DNA of 64,000 bases, taken from Cupriavidus pauculus (GTDB lineage Bacteria; Pseudomonadota; Gammaproteobacteria; Burkholderiales; Burkholderiaceae). The translations under genes were made by a program, and so were the position numbers. The stretch is from the NCBI RefSeq assembly GCF_022179805.1, contig NZ_BPUO01000014.1, forward strand, positions 87,238-151,237, read 5' to 3'. The notes beneath the pieces are model-generated. The model did no database searches. It saw only the letters and a list, made by a program, of their open reading frames with translations, and was not told where the DNA came from. Of this stretch, positions 1 to 9,495 are shown piece by piece (positions within the stretch are counted from its first letter, which is position 1; every line of letters begins with the position of its first letter).

Positions 1-1
1 T

Positions 2-238
2 GCCACGGTCATGCAATTTGTTCACGCCGGCGTGGGAGTGGCCGTGGTGCCCGGCGGCGCCATCCCCGCCGCGCTCGCTCCGGGGCTGGTGCTCAAGCCG
101 CTGGCGCAGCCCGCGCTGACGCGCAGTATCGGCGTGATCGTGCTGAAGGATCGCGGGCTGACGCCAAGCGCCGAAGGCTTTCTCACCCAGATCAAGGCGC
201 ATTGGCAGGCGCGGCCGAAAGCGCGACGGGCAAGCTGA
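2..238 (+). CDS. LysR-family regulator, C-terminal fragment (cut by window edge)
   Basis: The frame is open from the first bases of the window and ends at 238, giving about 78 residues of the end of a protein. The run GVGVAVVPGG followed by a short basic tail is typical of the last part of the LysR co-inducer-binding domain. The DNA-binding half lies outside the window, so the target cannot be judged. The next gene on the same strand begins about 100 bp downstream, so it could be its neighbour target. Family assignment is moderately sure. Confidence 0.6.
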   Translation, partial: ATVMQFVHAGVGVAVVPGGAIPAALAPGLVLKPLAQPALTRSIGVIVLKDRGLTPSAEGFLTQIKAHWQARPKARRAS

Positions 239-342
239 TCTATGCGATTTTCGCAATCATTTTGCGTAACAGATTGACGTTGTAAAGAATCGCGCGGCGC
301 CCCTATCCTGTCTCTCAAGACTACACGTTCATTGGAGACAGG

Positions 343-2064
343 ATGCAATCTCGAAGCTTCCCGCAGGGACAGGGACAAGCCATGACCAAAGCGCGTCTGA
401 GCGGCCGCGCCGCATTCTTGAAGCTGTTGCGGGATGAGGGAGTGACCCACGTCTTCGGTAACCCCGGAACCACGGAACTGGCGCTGATGGAGGCCATGCC
501 GGAAGCGGCGGGGATCGAATACGTGCTGGGCCTGCAGGAGTCGGTGGTGCTATCCATGGCCGATGGTTTCGCCCGGGCCACCGGGCGGCTGACCGCAGTC
601 AACCTGCACTGCACGCCTGGCCTCGGCCACGCGATGGGCGCGCTCTACAACGCGAAGTTCTCGAGCTCGCCCATGATCGTCACCGCAGGCCAGTACGAGC
701 TGGGGTATGGGTTGTTGGAGCCGATGCTTTATGAGCCGCTGGTACCCATCGCAGAACCGTTGGTCAAGTGGGCCTACGAGATCCAGCGTGTGGAAGACCT
801 GCCGCGCGTGGTGCGGCGCGCGGCCAAGATCGCCTTGACGCCGCCGTGCGGCCCGGTATTCCTGAGCTTGCCCGGTAGCATCCTGGACGACGTCGCGGAG
901 CTGGATATGGGATTCAGCACACGCGTCGACGTCCTGGGCTGCCCGTCGGCACGTACGCAAGCGACGTTGGTCGAGGCCATCGTCGCGAGCCGGTCGCCCG
1001 TCATCATTGCCGGCAGGGAACTCGCGGAGCAGGACGCGTTTGCCGAGGCCCAGGCGTTTGCCGAGTTGATCGGCGCGCCGGTCTACCACGAGCCCATCCC
1101 GTACAACACCCGGTTCCCGTCCACGCACGCGGCGTTCATGGGAGACCTGTCGCGTAACCAGTCGAAGGTTCACGAGACCCTGGCCAGGCATGACCTGCTG
1201 ATCGTGCTGGGCGGCGACCTGTTGCGGATGTCGGCGTTCAGTGAGACCGATCCCTTGCCAGCCAACCTGAAGGTGCTGCACATCTCGGAGCGCGATTGGG
1301 AACTCGGCAAGAATTACCCCACCCATCTTGCTGTACGCGCCGGGATCAAAGAGACGTTGACTAACCTGTTGCCGCAGGTTGCCGCCGCACAGACCCCTGA
1401 AGCCAAAGCGGACGCGCGCACCCGCCTGGGCCGCCTGCGCGACGCGAACTGGACGGTGCGCAGGGAGGCATTGCGTGCCGAGCTATCGTCGATGCGAACC
1501 GCGACGCCGATTGATCCCCGCGTGCTTGTCATGACGCTGGCGGACGCCATCCCGCCTGAGGCAGTCGTCGTAGAGGAGGCGCCGACCACGGCGCCACACT
1601 TGGCCAGCTTCCTGAGGGTCACGCGGCCGCGCGACTTTTTTGGCCTGGCCAGTGGTGGACTGGGCTTTGCCATGGGTGGGACCGTCGGGGCCGCACTCGG
1701 TAGGCGAGAAACCCCGGTCGTGGCACTGGTCGGCGACGGCAGCGCCATGTACGCCATCCAGGCGCTATGGACCGCCGCACACGAGCAACTCCCGATCACC
1801 TATGTCATCGTGAACAACCGGTCCTATCGAATCATCAAGGAACGGCTGGTGGCAATGCGGCACTGCGACGCGTTCCTGGGCATGGACCTGGTCAATCCAG
1901 CCCTCGATTTTGTGGAGATCGCAAGCGGGATGGGCGTTACTGCGCAGCGCATTGTAGACCCATCGGAGCTTGGTGCAGCGCTACGGGACGCCATCGCATC
2001 GCGGCAACCACGGCTGCTGGAAGTGATCGTGGATGCCGGCACGCAGGCGGTTGGTCAGGGATGA
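343..2064 (+). CDS. Thiamine diphosphate-dependent decarboxylase, benzoylformate decarboxylase-like
   Basis: A 573-residue ThDP enzyme with the three usual domains. Near the N-terminus it has GNPGTTE, the catalytic glutamate in GLQESV and a histidine in NLHCTPG that corresponds to the active-site histidine of benzoylformate decarboxylase. Near residue 465 it has GDGSAMY followed about 30 residues later by NN, the ThDP/Mg2+ site. The family decarboxylates 2-keto acids such as phenylglyoxylate; acetolactate synthase-like proteins look similar, so the substrate is open. The start at 343 has a good ribosome-binding site (GGAGACAGG); an ATG at 382 is an alternative that fits the usual family length of about 530 a little better. 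The stop overlaps the next start as ATGA. Confidence 0.85.
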   Translation: MQSRSFPQGQGQAMTKARLSGRAAFLKLLRDEGVTHVFGNPGTTELALMEAMPEAAGIEYVLGLQESVVLSMADGFARATGRLTAVNLHCTPGLGHAMGALYNAKFSSSPMIVTAGQYELGYGLLEPMLYEPLVPIAEPLVKWAYEIQRVEDLPRVVRRAAKIALTPPCGPVFLSLPGSILDDVAELDMGFSTRVDVLGCPSARTQATLVEAIVASRSPVIIAGRELAEQDAFAEAQAFAELIGAPVYHEPIPYNTRFPSTHAAFMGDLSRNQSKVHETLARHDLLIVLGGDLLRMSAFSETDPLPANLKVLHISERDWELGKNYPTHLAVRAGIKETLTNLLPQVAAAQTPEAKADARTRLGRLRDANWTVRREALRAELSSMRTATPIDPRVLVMTLADAIPPEAVVVEEAPTTAPHLASFLRVTRPRDFFGLASGGLGFAMGGTVGAALGRRETPVVALVGDGSAMYAIQALWTAAHEQLPITYVIVNNRSYRIIKERLVAMRHCDAFLGMDLVNPALDFVEIASGMGVTAQRIVDPSELGAALRDAIASRQPRLLEVIVDAGTQAVGQG

Positions 2065-2363
2065 GCATCCGATCCACGGAACTGCTGTGGAAAACCCGAG
2101 CGCTGGTAGCGGTGCTGAAAAATGCCGGGGCGTCGCATGGAGAACATGCCGAGCGCCTGCTATCGCATGCCTTGCTGCGACAGTCGCCTCTGGAAATTGC
2201 CACGGTAATCGGCGCGGCCGCCGAACTCCGCATCTTTCCTACGGAAGTCCAGATGCAGCGGTGTCACGCCATCGTGTCGACATCCGACGACGTGGCAGTG
2301 CGCGCGATGATCTGGGTCGTGCATCATCGCAAGCGGCGTTTGGGTAATACGGAGGGGCGCTGA
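2061..2363 (+). CDS. Small hypothetical protein coupled to the ThDP enzyme
   Basis: A 100-residue protein whose ATG overlaps the stop of the decarboxylase gene (ATGA), a layout that favours translational coupling. It is predicted soluble and mostly helical, with a histidine- and arginine-rich end and no motif I recognise. Its position suggests a role linked to the ThDP enzyme, but this is inferred from the overlap only. Confidence 0.55.
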   Translation: MSIRSTELLWKTRALVAVLKNAGASHGEHAERLLSHALLRQSPLEIATVIGAAAELRIFPTEVQMQRCHAIVSTSDDVAVRAMIWVVHHRKRRLGNTEGR

Positions 2364-2460
2364 GCCGATGTGAAGATACGATGAAGCCGGTGGGACGCAG
2401 CGGCTTCTCCGTGGCCACATCCGGCTATCGGACCATGCACGGACTGAAACCAATCACTCC

Positions 2461-2814
2461 GTGTGGCGCCTTATGATCGCCGTGTTCCTTCTGATGGCTT
2501 TGGCAGCCGTCCTCGCATCGGTGCATTTTCTGATCTGGCCGGGGAAGGGCAGACTGCCCTGGCTTCGCCGCCTGTACTGGCTGGCTTGTGTCTGCCCGTT
2601 CTACCTGGGCGGCTACCCGATGTACTGTCTCGCGGCCGATGGCATTGGCGGAGGACTTTTCAGTATGGCCCTCATGGTGTTCCTGCTTGGCATGGCGATG
2701 ACGCTGCTGGGCGTGATTGCCAAGGTGGTGTATGCCCGGGTGCGCCGCCGCGTGCCGGCATCGTCCCGGGCTGCTCCGCTTCATCGGCCGTGCGGAACGG
2801 GGCGCGGCGGATGA
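2461..2814 (+). CDS. Small membrane protein, hypothetical
   Basis: Up to 117 residues from a GTG at 2461, or 113 from the ATG at 2473. Hydrophobic segments lie at about residues 3-25, 38-60 and 66-90, so it is probably an inner-membrane protein with three helices. The last 30 residues are low in hydrophobicity and overlap the convergent secreted-protein gene by 34 bp, so the true end or one of the two genes may be wrong. No family recognised. Confidence 0.45.
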   Translation: MWRLMIAVFLLMALAAVLASVHFLIWPGKGRLPWLRRLYWLACVCPFYLGGYPMYCLAADGIGGGLFSMALMVFLLGMAMTLLGVIAKVVYARVRRRVPASSRAAPLHRPCGTGRGG

Positions 2815-3110
2815 GGTCGTGGCGGATTGGGCTGCGGCGAATAGCCGGGAACCTCGATGTACGGTGCGACGATCAGCGGGTACTGTCCCCCGCCGTTGAA
2901 CTGCTGATCGTACGCAGGCGAAGCCGGCTGTGTGGCCATGAGGCCTCCCGGTGCGACCGGCCCGGTGTGCAATTCCGTCGCATTGCGCTGGCCTTTGCCG
3001 ATCCCGCGCTGGGTGCTCAGGCTCTGTGACTGACTTCCCCCATCCGAAGCGGCATTCGCTGCAGTCGATGCCAGCGTCGCGAGCAAGATGATCGCCGTGA
3101 TTCTCAGCAT
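2781..3110 (-). CDS. Small secreted protein, hypothetical
   Basis: Starting from the methionine at 3110 gives 109 residues with a clear Sec signal peptide: a charged start (MLR), a hydrophobic core (AIILLATL) and an AANA-A type cleavage site near residue 21. The mature part is rich in glycine, glutamine and proline and ends in a proline-rich tail (PPRPHPPRP), so it is probably disordered in the periplasm. Its 3' end overlaps the convergent membrane-protein gene. No function assigned. Confidence 0.5.
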   Translation of the reverse strand: MLRITAIILLATLASTAANAASDGGSQSQSLSTQRGIGKGQRNATELHTGPVAPGGLMATQPASPAYDQQFNGGGQYPLIVAPYIEVPGYSPQPNPPRPHPPRPVPHGR

Positions 3111-3352
3111 GTGTACTCCACATCGTCTTTTACGTGCCAACCCAACACTACGGCAGGCAGGCCCGAAACTTTAGGGCGGTCGACATTTCGAGGTTCAAGA
3201 TTGGCGATGGCCCACGGCGTCGTGATATCGCGATGGAGGCCGTGCGAACTTGCAATACCGGGGGCCACCTTCCAATCTAGTCTTGCGCCTGTGCCGTGCC
3301 CACCGGGCCGCGCGCATCCAGCCAAATCCAACCTTCCTCGGGGATTGCCGCT

Positions 3353-3970
3353 ATGAAGCTCTACTACCATCACCTGTCTGGCCATTCGCACCGTCCGCGC
3401 CTGTTCCTGTCGTTGCTGGGCGTGGAATACGAGGCGATCGAGGTGGATCTGGCCGCCGGTGCGCACAAATCGCCGGAATACCTGAAGTTGAACCGCTTCG
3501 GGCAAGTGCCGGTGCTCGTCGACGGCCAGGACGTGATTGCCGATTCGAACGCGATTCTGGTCTACCTTGCCAAGAAGTTCGGCAAGACGGACTGGCTGCC
3601 CGAGGCGCCGTTGCCGGCAGCAGCCGTGCAGCGCTGGCTGTCCATCGCCGCCGGGGAGATTGCCTACGGGCCTGCCGCCGCACGGCTGATCACCGTATTC
3701 GGCGCGCGCCACAACGCCGAGGAAGTGATCGGTCGGGCGCACACGATACTGAAGCTGATCGAGGCGGAACTCGAAGGCCGCCAGTTCCTGGCGCTGGACC
3801 ATCCCACCATCGCCGACGTGTCGTTGTATGGATACATTGCGCGTGCGCCCGAAGGAAACGTCGACCTTTCGGCCTATCGCAACGTGAATGCCTGGCTGCA
3901 GCGGGTCGAGTCGCTGCCCGGCTTTCTAGCGTTCACGAAGACACCGGCGGGACTTACCGCCAATCAGTGA
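3353..3970 (+). CDS. Glutathione S-transferase family protein
   Basis: A 205-residue protein, the normal length for this family. The N-terminal thioredoxin-like domain (residues 1-80) shows SGHSHRPR, the VPVLVDGQ turn with the cis-proline, and IADSNAI, the glutathione gamma-glutamyl contact. The C-terminal helical domain ends with the TIADVSLYGY capping motif. It would conjugate glutathione to electrophiles or act in peroxide defence in the cytoplasm. The ATG at 3353 is chosen because it begins the fold. The fused reductase gene follows 45 bp downstream, suggesting one transcript. Confidence 0.88.
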   Translation: MKLYYHHLSGHSHRPRLFLSLLGVEYEAIEVDLAAGAHKSPEYLKLNRFGQVPVLVDGQDVIADSNAILVYLAKKFGKTDWLPEAPLPAAAVQRWLSIAAGEIAYGPAAARLITVFGARHNAEEVIGRAHTILKLIEAELEGRQFLALDHPTIADVSLYGYIARAPEGNVDLSAYRNVNAWLQRVESLPGFLAFTKTPAGLTANQ

Positions 3971-4015
3971 CCCCGCACCAGTAGAGTCCGGCACGACACG
4001 CGATGGAGGCAGGCG

Positions 4016-6103
4016 ATGGCAACGGATACCGCGAACGAGAAGGCTTCGCCCTGGCATGCGGGCGAGCTTTCCATGCAACGCAAGCTCGGGGTTGCCGAGC
4101 GGATGGCCGATGTCGGGCGGCGCGTGATTCGCGACTACATGCCGGACCAACACCGGCAGTTCTTCGCGGGCCTCCCGTTCCTGGTGCTTGGCGCCGTGGA
4201 CGAAGCAGGCGACCCCTGGGCCACCGTGATTGCCGGTCGACCGGGCTTCACGCAGTCTCCCGCCAGCAAATCGTTGCATGTCGCTGTGGTGACGGATCCG
4301 CGCGATCCCGCCAGTGCCGGGCTGGTCGACGGCGCCGGGGTCGGATTGCTCGGCGTGGAGTTCCAGACGCGCCGCCGCAACCGTATGAACGGCGTGGTGA
4401 CGAACCGCACTGGCACGGGATTCGACGTGACGGTCGCCCAGAGCTTCGGCAACTGCCCGCAGTACCTTCAACTGCGAGACCCGGACTTCGCACGCGACCC
4501 GTCCGAACCGTCGGCGGCGCCTGCGCAGAAGCTGGCAGCCCTCGGACCGCGCGAGCGCGCGCTTATTGGTGCGGCGGACATGTTGTTCGTGGCGTCGTAC
4601 ATCGATGGCGAGGATGGCGCGCCACGCCAGGTCGATGTATCGAGCCGGGGCGGCAAATCCGGCTTCGTGCGCGTGGGCGATGACGGCATGCTCACGGTGC
4701 CCGATTTCGCGGGCAATCTCTTCTTCGCCACGCTGGGTAACTTCCTGGTCAATCCCAGGGCGAGCGTGGCCTTTGTCGACTTCGAGACCGGCGACATGCT
4801 GCAGTTGAGTGGCACCGCCTCGGTTTCGCTCGACGACCCCGAAATCGGCGCGTTCCAGGGCGCCGAGCGGCTATGGCACTTTATGCCGAGGCAGATCGTG
4901 TTCCGCCCCGATGCCTTGCCGCTACGCTGGAAATTCCTGGAGAACGGCTGGTCGCCCAACTCGCTGATGACCGGAAGCTGGGACCAGGTCGCCGAGCGCC
5001 TGAAAGCCGCAGCGCTGGCCAATGCATGGCGGCCGTTCCGCGTGGTCGACATCGTCGACGAGTCGTCCACGATCCGCTCGTTCCACCTGCAGCCCGACGA
5101 CGGTGCCGGACTGCTCCCGCATGTGGCCGGGCAGCACCTGCCGATCCGCGTCAGCCCACCGGCCTGCGGCAAGCCGGTTATTCGCACGTACACGATTTCC
5201 GTGGCGCCATCGGACGGCATCTATCGGATCAGCGTGAAGCGCGAGGGGCTGGTCTCCGCACACCTCCACGACACGCTGCAGGTGGGCAGCGTGATCGAGG
5301 CGCGTGCGCCGGCCGGGCAGTTCGTGGTGGATGCCGCCGAACGCCGTCCGGCCGTGCTGCTGGCGGCGGGCGTCGGTATCACGCCGCTGCTGGCCATGCT
5401 GCGGCACGTGGTCTATGAGGGGCTGCGCAAGCGCAGGGTGCGCGGGACATGGATGTTCCAGTCCGCCAGATCGCTGGGCGAGCGGGCGTTCACCGAGGAA
5501 ATTCGGCGGCTTGCCGATGCGGGCGAGGGCAAGGTGCACGTGGTGCGGGTGCTGTCGGAGGTTTGCGACGCCGTGGAAGGCCAGGACTACGATTTCGCCG
5601 GGCGCATCGACATGGCGCTGCTGCGCCGCACACTACCGTTCGACGACTTCGACTTCTATCTGTGCGGGCCGCCCGGGTTCATGCAGGCCACCTATGACGG
5701 GTTGCGCGATCTCAACATTGCCGACGCGCGCATCCATGCCGAGGCATTCGGTCCCGCTGGCCTCACGCGGCGGCAGGAAGCTGCCACGGCAGCGGCAGTC
5801 GGGCCGATCCGAACCGCCGCGCAGGTGCCCACGCCGGTAGCCTTCGTCCGTTCCGGCAAGGAAGCGCGCTGGAGCCCCGGCGACGGCACGCTGCTGGAGC
5901 TCGCCGAAGCGCGCGGCCTCAGTCCCGAATTCAGTTGCCGTGGCGGCACATGCGGCACCTGCCGCACCAAAATCGTTGAAGGGGCCGTGGCTTATGCAAC
6001 CGCACCCGCCTTCAGCACGCCCGACGATGAGGCGCTGATCTGCTGCGCCGTGCCCGCCGACCAGGCGTCCGGCGGAGGTCCGCGCCTGCTGCTGGACCTT
6101 TGA
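4016..6103 (+). CDS. Three-part fusion: PNPOx-like domain, ferredoxin-NAD(P) reductase, 2Fe-2S ferredoxin
   Basis: A 695-residue redox protein. Residues about 40-240 are a pyridoxamine-phosphate-oxidase-like split barrel (FLVLGAVDEAGDPWAT). Residues about 330-560 form a flavin reductase with the FAD motif RTYTISVAP, the NAD-site run AAGVGITPLLAML and the CGPPGFM motif. The last 100 residues are a plant-type ferredoxin with cysteines at about 641, 646 and 649 (CRGGTCGTC) and a distal one in ICC. Electrons would flow from NAD(P)H through FAD and the cluster to the barrel or a partner. The start is supported by GGAGGCAGGCG. It follows the glutathione transferase gene. Confidence 0.88.
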   Translation: MATDTANEKASPWHAGELSMQRKLGVAERMADVGRRVIRDYMPDQHRQFFAGLPFLVLGAVDEAGDPWATVIAGRPGFTQSPASKSLHVAVVTDPRDPASAGLVDGAGVGLLGVEFQTRRRNRMNGVVTNRTGTGFDVTVAQSFGNCPQYLQLRDPDFARDPSEPSAAPAQKLAALGPRERALIGAADMLFVASYIDGEDGAPRQVDVSSRGGKSGFVRVGDDGMLTVPDFAGNLFFATLGNFLVNPRASVAFVDFETGDMLQLSGTASVSLDDPEIGAFQGAERLWHFMPRQIVFRPDALPLRWKFLENGWSPNSLMTGSWDQVAERLKAAALANAWRPFRVVDIVDESSTIRSFHLQPDDGAGLLPHVAGQHLPIRVSPPACGKPVIRTYTISVAPSDGIYRISVKREGLVSAHLHDTLQVGSVIEARAPAGQFVVDAAERRPAVLLAAGVGITPLLAMLRHVVYEGLRKRRVRGTWMFQSARSLGERAFTEEIRRLADAGEGKVHVVRVLSEVCDAVEGQDYDFAGRIDMALLRRTLPFDDFDFYLCGPPGFMQATYDGLRDLNIADARIHAEAFGPAGLTRRQEAATAAAVGPIRTAAQVPTPVAFVRSGKEARWSPGDGTLLELAEARGLSPEFSCRGGTCGTCRTKIVEGAVAYATAPAFSTPDDEALICCAVPADQASGGGPRLLLDL

Positions 6104-6168
6104 AGCCGCCGGCCGGCCGCACTGAGGTAAGCTGGTGCCCGCGCCAATACGGCGGGAGACAAACAGTC

Positions 6169-7083
6169 ATGGGCATTCGCGAGATCGAGATCTTTCGTGC
6201 GGTGATGACGTCGGGCAGCATGAGCAAGGCCGCCGTCCTGCTTGGCGTCTCCCAGCCGGCCGTCAGCCAGGCCATCCGCAAGCTGGAGGGCGCCGCCGCC
6301 GTCAGCCTGTTTTCGCGAACGCGTGGCCGGCTGGAGCCCACCCCCGCCGCCAGCGCGCTGATGAGCGACGTCGACCGCTTCTTTGCCGGCTACGAATACA
6401 TCGAACATCGCATACGGAGCTTGCGGTCGTATGGGCTCGGACGCCTGACGGTAGCCATCAACCCGGCGTTCGGGCTTGGCTTTATCTCGCGGGCGATCGC
6501 CGCCTTCGAGGCGGACAAGCGCGGCGTGCAGGTCTCGCTCCAGGTCATGAACACTCACCAGGTGCACGAAACGGTGTCTGCCGGAAAGGTAGATTTCGGT
6601 CTGATGGCCACGGGGCTGTCCATGGCCGGGCTGGAGCATTCCCCGTTCGCGCACTTGCGCGCGGTGGTGGTGATGCGTGACGGCCATCCGCTGGCACGTC
6701 GGCGCACGGTGGTCCCGCAAGACCTGGAGCGGCAACCGTTTATCGCGCTGAATTCGGCAGACCCGACGCGCATCTCGCTGGAAACCCGCTTTGGCGAGAC
6801 CGGTGTCTTCCTAAAGCCGCTGGTGGAGACGCCGAATTCGCACACGGTGTGCGAACTGGCACTGGCTGGCGTGGGCGTCGGGGTGTCGCATCCGTTGGTC
6901 GCGGCCGACTACATGGGCCGGGGACTGACCATCCGGCCGCTGTCGGTCGACGTGGTGCTCAACAGCGTCATTGCCTTCCGCGCAGGCTCGCCGCTCTCCG
7001 AACACGCCAAAGACGTCATCCGCCAGATGCGCGTGCAACTCGCGCAGGAGTCGTCCGCGTTGGCCGCGAAGATGGCCGCCTGA
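6169..7083 (+). CDS. LysR-family regulator
   Basis: A 304-residue LysR protein beginning at an ATG preceded by GGGAGA. Residues 1-60 carry the winged helix (SMSKAAVLLGVSQPAVSQAIRKLE broken into its usual helix-turn-helix), and the rest is the effector domain. The spacing of motifs resembles the NocR/OccR group, which senses opines and amino acids, but the ligand is not certain. It follows the fused redox gene by 65 bp on the same strand, so it may control that gene or the AraC gene after it. Confidence 0.85.
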   Translation: MGIREIEIFRAVMTSGSMSKAAVLLGVSQPAVSQAIRKLEGAAAVSLFSRTRGRLEPTPAASALMSDVDRFFAGYEYIEHRIRSLRSYGLGRLTVAINPAFGLGFISRAIAAFEADKRGVQVSLQVMNTHQVHETVSAGKVDFGLMATGLSMAGLEHSPFAHLRAVVVMRDGHPLARRRTVVPQDLERQPFIALNSADPTRISLETRFGETGVFLKPLVETPNSHTVCELALAGVGVGVSHPLVAADYMGRGLTIRPLSVDVVLNSVIAFRAGSPLSEHAKDVIRQMRVQLAQESSALAAKMAA

Positions 7084-7258
7084 TCCCATAAGCACGGCTT
7101 ATCGACCACCTCGCCGGGCGATATTGCGTTGCGGCGAAGCGTTTACCAAAATGGCTGGGAGCACCACCCTATAAGCGCAGCCTATGGCCCGACCTGCCAG
7201 GCACCGCCGTCACGCCGGCGGCGATCGGGCCGCCGCACGCCAACCCTCCCGAAGTGCC

Positions 7259-8269
7259 ATGAGACGCGATTTGTCCTGTGCCGATACGATTGCCGCGACC
7301 GATGCCGACGCCGAAATCGAAGTCGAATCCGAGTGGCGCGGAGGTTCGCATCTGCTACGCGAGGGATCCGTGGCGACCTGTGCATGGGGACGGTGGAGCG
7401 ACCGGCGCCGCGAGCCGCGCACGCTCACGTCGCCGCTGCTGGACGGCCACTACACGATCGAGATCCTGTTGTCCGATACGGTGGTCGACTATCACATGGG
7501 CGGCACGGCCGCCTTCATGCGGGGTGGGCAGTTCGGCGCCGCGCAGGTCACGCCGCCTGGCGTACGGGTGCAGTGCCGATTCGAGAGGCCCATGGAATCG
7601 GTGCTTCTCTACGTGCCCGTCGCCACCATGCGTGACACCTTGCATCGATGCGGGCAGCACGTACCTGGCGGATTCACGCTCGAAGATCCGCGCTTTCGTG
7701 CCGACCCGATCCTGGGGCGCTTCGTCGGCGCCCTGGCCGAAGCGGCGAGCCTGCAGGATCCGTCGACTGCGCTGTTCATCGACCATGCATGCCGCACCGT
7801 GATTGCCTATCTGGTGCGCGCGCAACTGCAATCGGCGCGTGCCGTCGAGCGGCCCGTCGGGCTGCAGGCATGGCGGCTACGCAAGGTGATGGATTTCATC
7901 GGTGCCAACGCTACCGAACCGATCTCGCTGCAGGCAATGGCGGAGCACGTCGGGCTCAGCCGCATGCACTTCGCTGCGCAGTTCCTGCTGGCCACCGGCA
8001 TGACGCCACATACCTATCTCACGGAGGCGCGGCTGGAAATCGCCAGGCGGCTGCTGTCGGAAGGACAGCTTGGGCTGGCGGCCATTGCGGTGCAGGCGGG
8101 CTTTCATTCGCAGGCGCATTTCACCAGCGTGTTCCGCAAGTCCACAGGTACCACGCCGGGGCGATGGCGCACACAGGCGATGGACGCCGCAATCGATGGA
8201 GGCCGGCAAACGCTGCGCGCCTTGCCCTTTATCTCCGAGTCGGCGCGCCCTGGTGTAGACCAAGTTTGA
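7259..8269 (+). CDS. AraC-family transcriptional regulator
   Basis: About 336 residues from the ATG at 7259; an in-frame start at 7184 gives 361. The C-terminal 100 residues carry the double helix-turn-helix of the family: LQAMAEHVGLSRMHFAAQF and IAVQAGFHSQAHFTSVFRK, ending in TGTTPGRWR. The N-terminal part has a cupin-like sensing region without a recognisable ligand. The ribosome-binding site is weak for either start. Its target is unknown; the downstream lipoprotein has a separate 176-bp leader. Confidence 0.85.
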   Translation: MRRDLSCADTIAATDADAEIEVESEWRGGSHLLREGSVATCAWGRWSDRRREPRTLTSPLLDGHYTIEILLSDTVVDYHMGGTAAFMRGGQFGAAQVTPPGVRVQCRFERPMESVLLYVPVATMRDTLHRCGQHVPGGFTLEDPRFRADPILGRFVGALAEAASLQDPSTALFIDHACRTVIAYLVRAQLQSARAVERPVGLQAWRLRKVMDFIGANATEPISLQAMAEHVGLSRMHFAAQFLLATGMTPHTYLTEARLEIARRLLSEGQLGLAAIAVQAGFHSQAHFTSVFRKSTGTTPGRWRTQAMDAAIDGGRQTLRALPFISESARPGVDQV

Positions 8270-8445
8270 TGACTGGATGTATTTAATGTACTTTTTATTA
8301 AAGATATTCAATTGTGTCGACAATCCCCACTTTGGTTGGGGGCGCCGGCGACGCCACACCTGACTAGAATTGCCCCCGGCTCAAAATCCGAACGGAAATT
8401 TCGGGCCAATCAAAACTCAAAAATAAGTCGTCAGGGGAATTCAAG

Positions 8446-9447
8446 ATGGGTATGGGTAAATGGATGGCCAGCTGCGCGCTGGCTGCAATGCTTTGCGCTT
8501 GCGGTGGTGGCGGAGATGACAGCAACACTGCGCTGAGCGTCAGTTCCACGGGCAGCACGTCGCAAGGTACGACGGTTGGCAACGGCCAGGCTGCGACAAT
8601 GAGCGTCCAGTCGGGCGACTTCCTCACGCTGCGGACGAGCGCGCCGGTCAAGTGGGCGGTGGCCGTCACCAGCACGCTGACAACGGTGGCCAACCAGACG
8701 CTGAACGATACCCTCTGGTCCGGAAACCTGGTCAGCCCGACCGGTGACACGATCCAGCTCACCGCCACGCTGGTGAGCGATCCGAGCAAGGTGTTCAAGC
8801 TGAACCTGACGGTGTCGCCGCAGCGCTACACGGCCCCGGCACGGAAGGTCGGCGAAGTGGCCACGTTCACGGAAACGTCGCAGCGCCTGGGCGGCGCCGG
8901 CGGTACGCAGCATGTCGCCTACACCACGACGGCTGTCACCAATGGCAACTCCACGGTCAATAGCGTCATCACCGATACCAATACGCCGGACCAGAGCTAC
9001 ACGCAGGATCAGGATGGTAACCGCCTGACGCGTACCTATCTCAGTAACAACAACGTGTGCACGTACACGCCCAAGCGCGATTTCTACAGCTTTCCGATGT
9101 ATGTCGGGAAGTCGTGGACCGATACTTGGAGCTACAGCTGCGTGCTCGGCTATCGCGAGAAGGCCAGCGTCAAGGCCAATGTTGCAGGCTACGAATCCAT
9201 CACGGTGGCAGCCGGCACCTACAACGCGCTGCGCATCAACTACGTGATCACGTACACGGAATCCAACGATACCCAGTTGCCGAACGGCAGCCAGGGCACG
9301 GCAACGTATTCCGAAACCGTCACGAGCTGGTGGTCCCCGGAACTTGGCCGCACGGTCAAGTGGGTCTCGAACTACGGCTATGCCGCCGGCTTCTCGAACG
9401 CTTCGTTCATGAAGGTCTATACGCAGGAACTGCAGAGCGTGAAGTAA
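8446..9447 (+). CDS. Predicted outer-membrane or periplasmic lipoprotein
   Basis: A 333-residue protein with a type II signal peptide: charged start, hydrophobic core and the lipobox LCAC with the lipidated cysteine at position 19, followed by a glycine-aspartate run. The mature part is rich in threonine and serine and probably all beta. No family recognised. The gene has its own AT-rich upstream region (8270-8445) and a strong terminator at its end, so it looks monocistronic. Confidence 0.8.
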   Translation: MGMGKWMASCALAAMLCACGGGGDDSNTALSVSSTGSTSQGTTVGNGQAATMSVQSGDFLTLRTSAPVKWAVAVTSTLTTVANQTLNDTLWSGNLVSPTGDTIQLTATLVSDPSKVFKLNLTVSPQRYTAPARKVGEVATFTETSQRLGGAGGTQHVAYTTTAVTNGNSTVNSVITDTNTPDQSYTQDQDGNRLTRTYLSNNNVCTYTPKRDFYSFPMYVGKSWTDTWSYSCVLGYREKASVKANVAGYESITVAAGTYNALRINYVITYTESNDTQLPNGSQGTATYSETVTSWWSPELGRTVKWVSNYGYAAGFSNASFMKVYTQELQSVK

Positions 9448-9465
9448 CGTAGTTTGCGTACGAAG

Positions 9466-9495
9466 AAAAGGGCCAGCTTCTGCTGGCCCTTTTTT
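9466..9495. terminator. Rho-independent terminator, probably bidirectional
   Basis: A perfect 8-bp stem, GGGCCAGC with GCTGGCCC, around a 4-base loop, flanked by AAAA on one side and TTTTTT on the other. It follows the lipoprotein stop by about 18 bp and touches the stop codon of the convergent DUF202 gene, so it can serve both strands. Confidence 0.92.
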
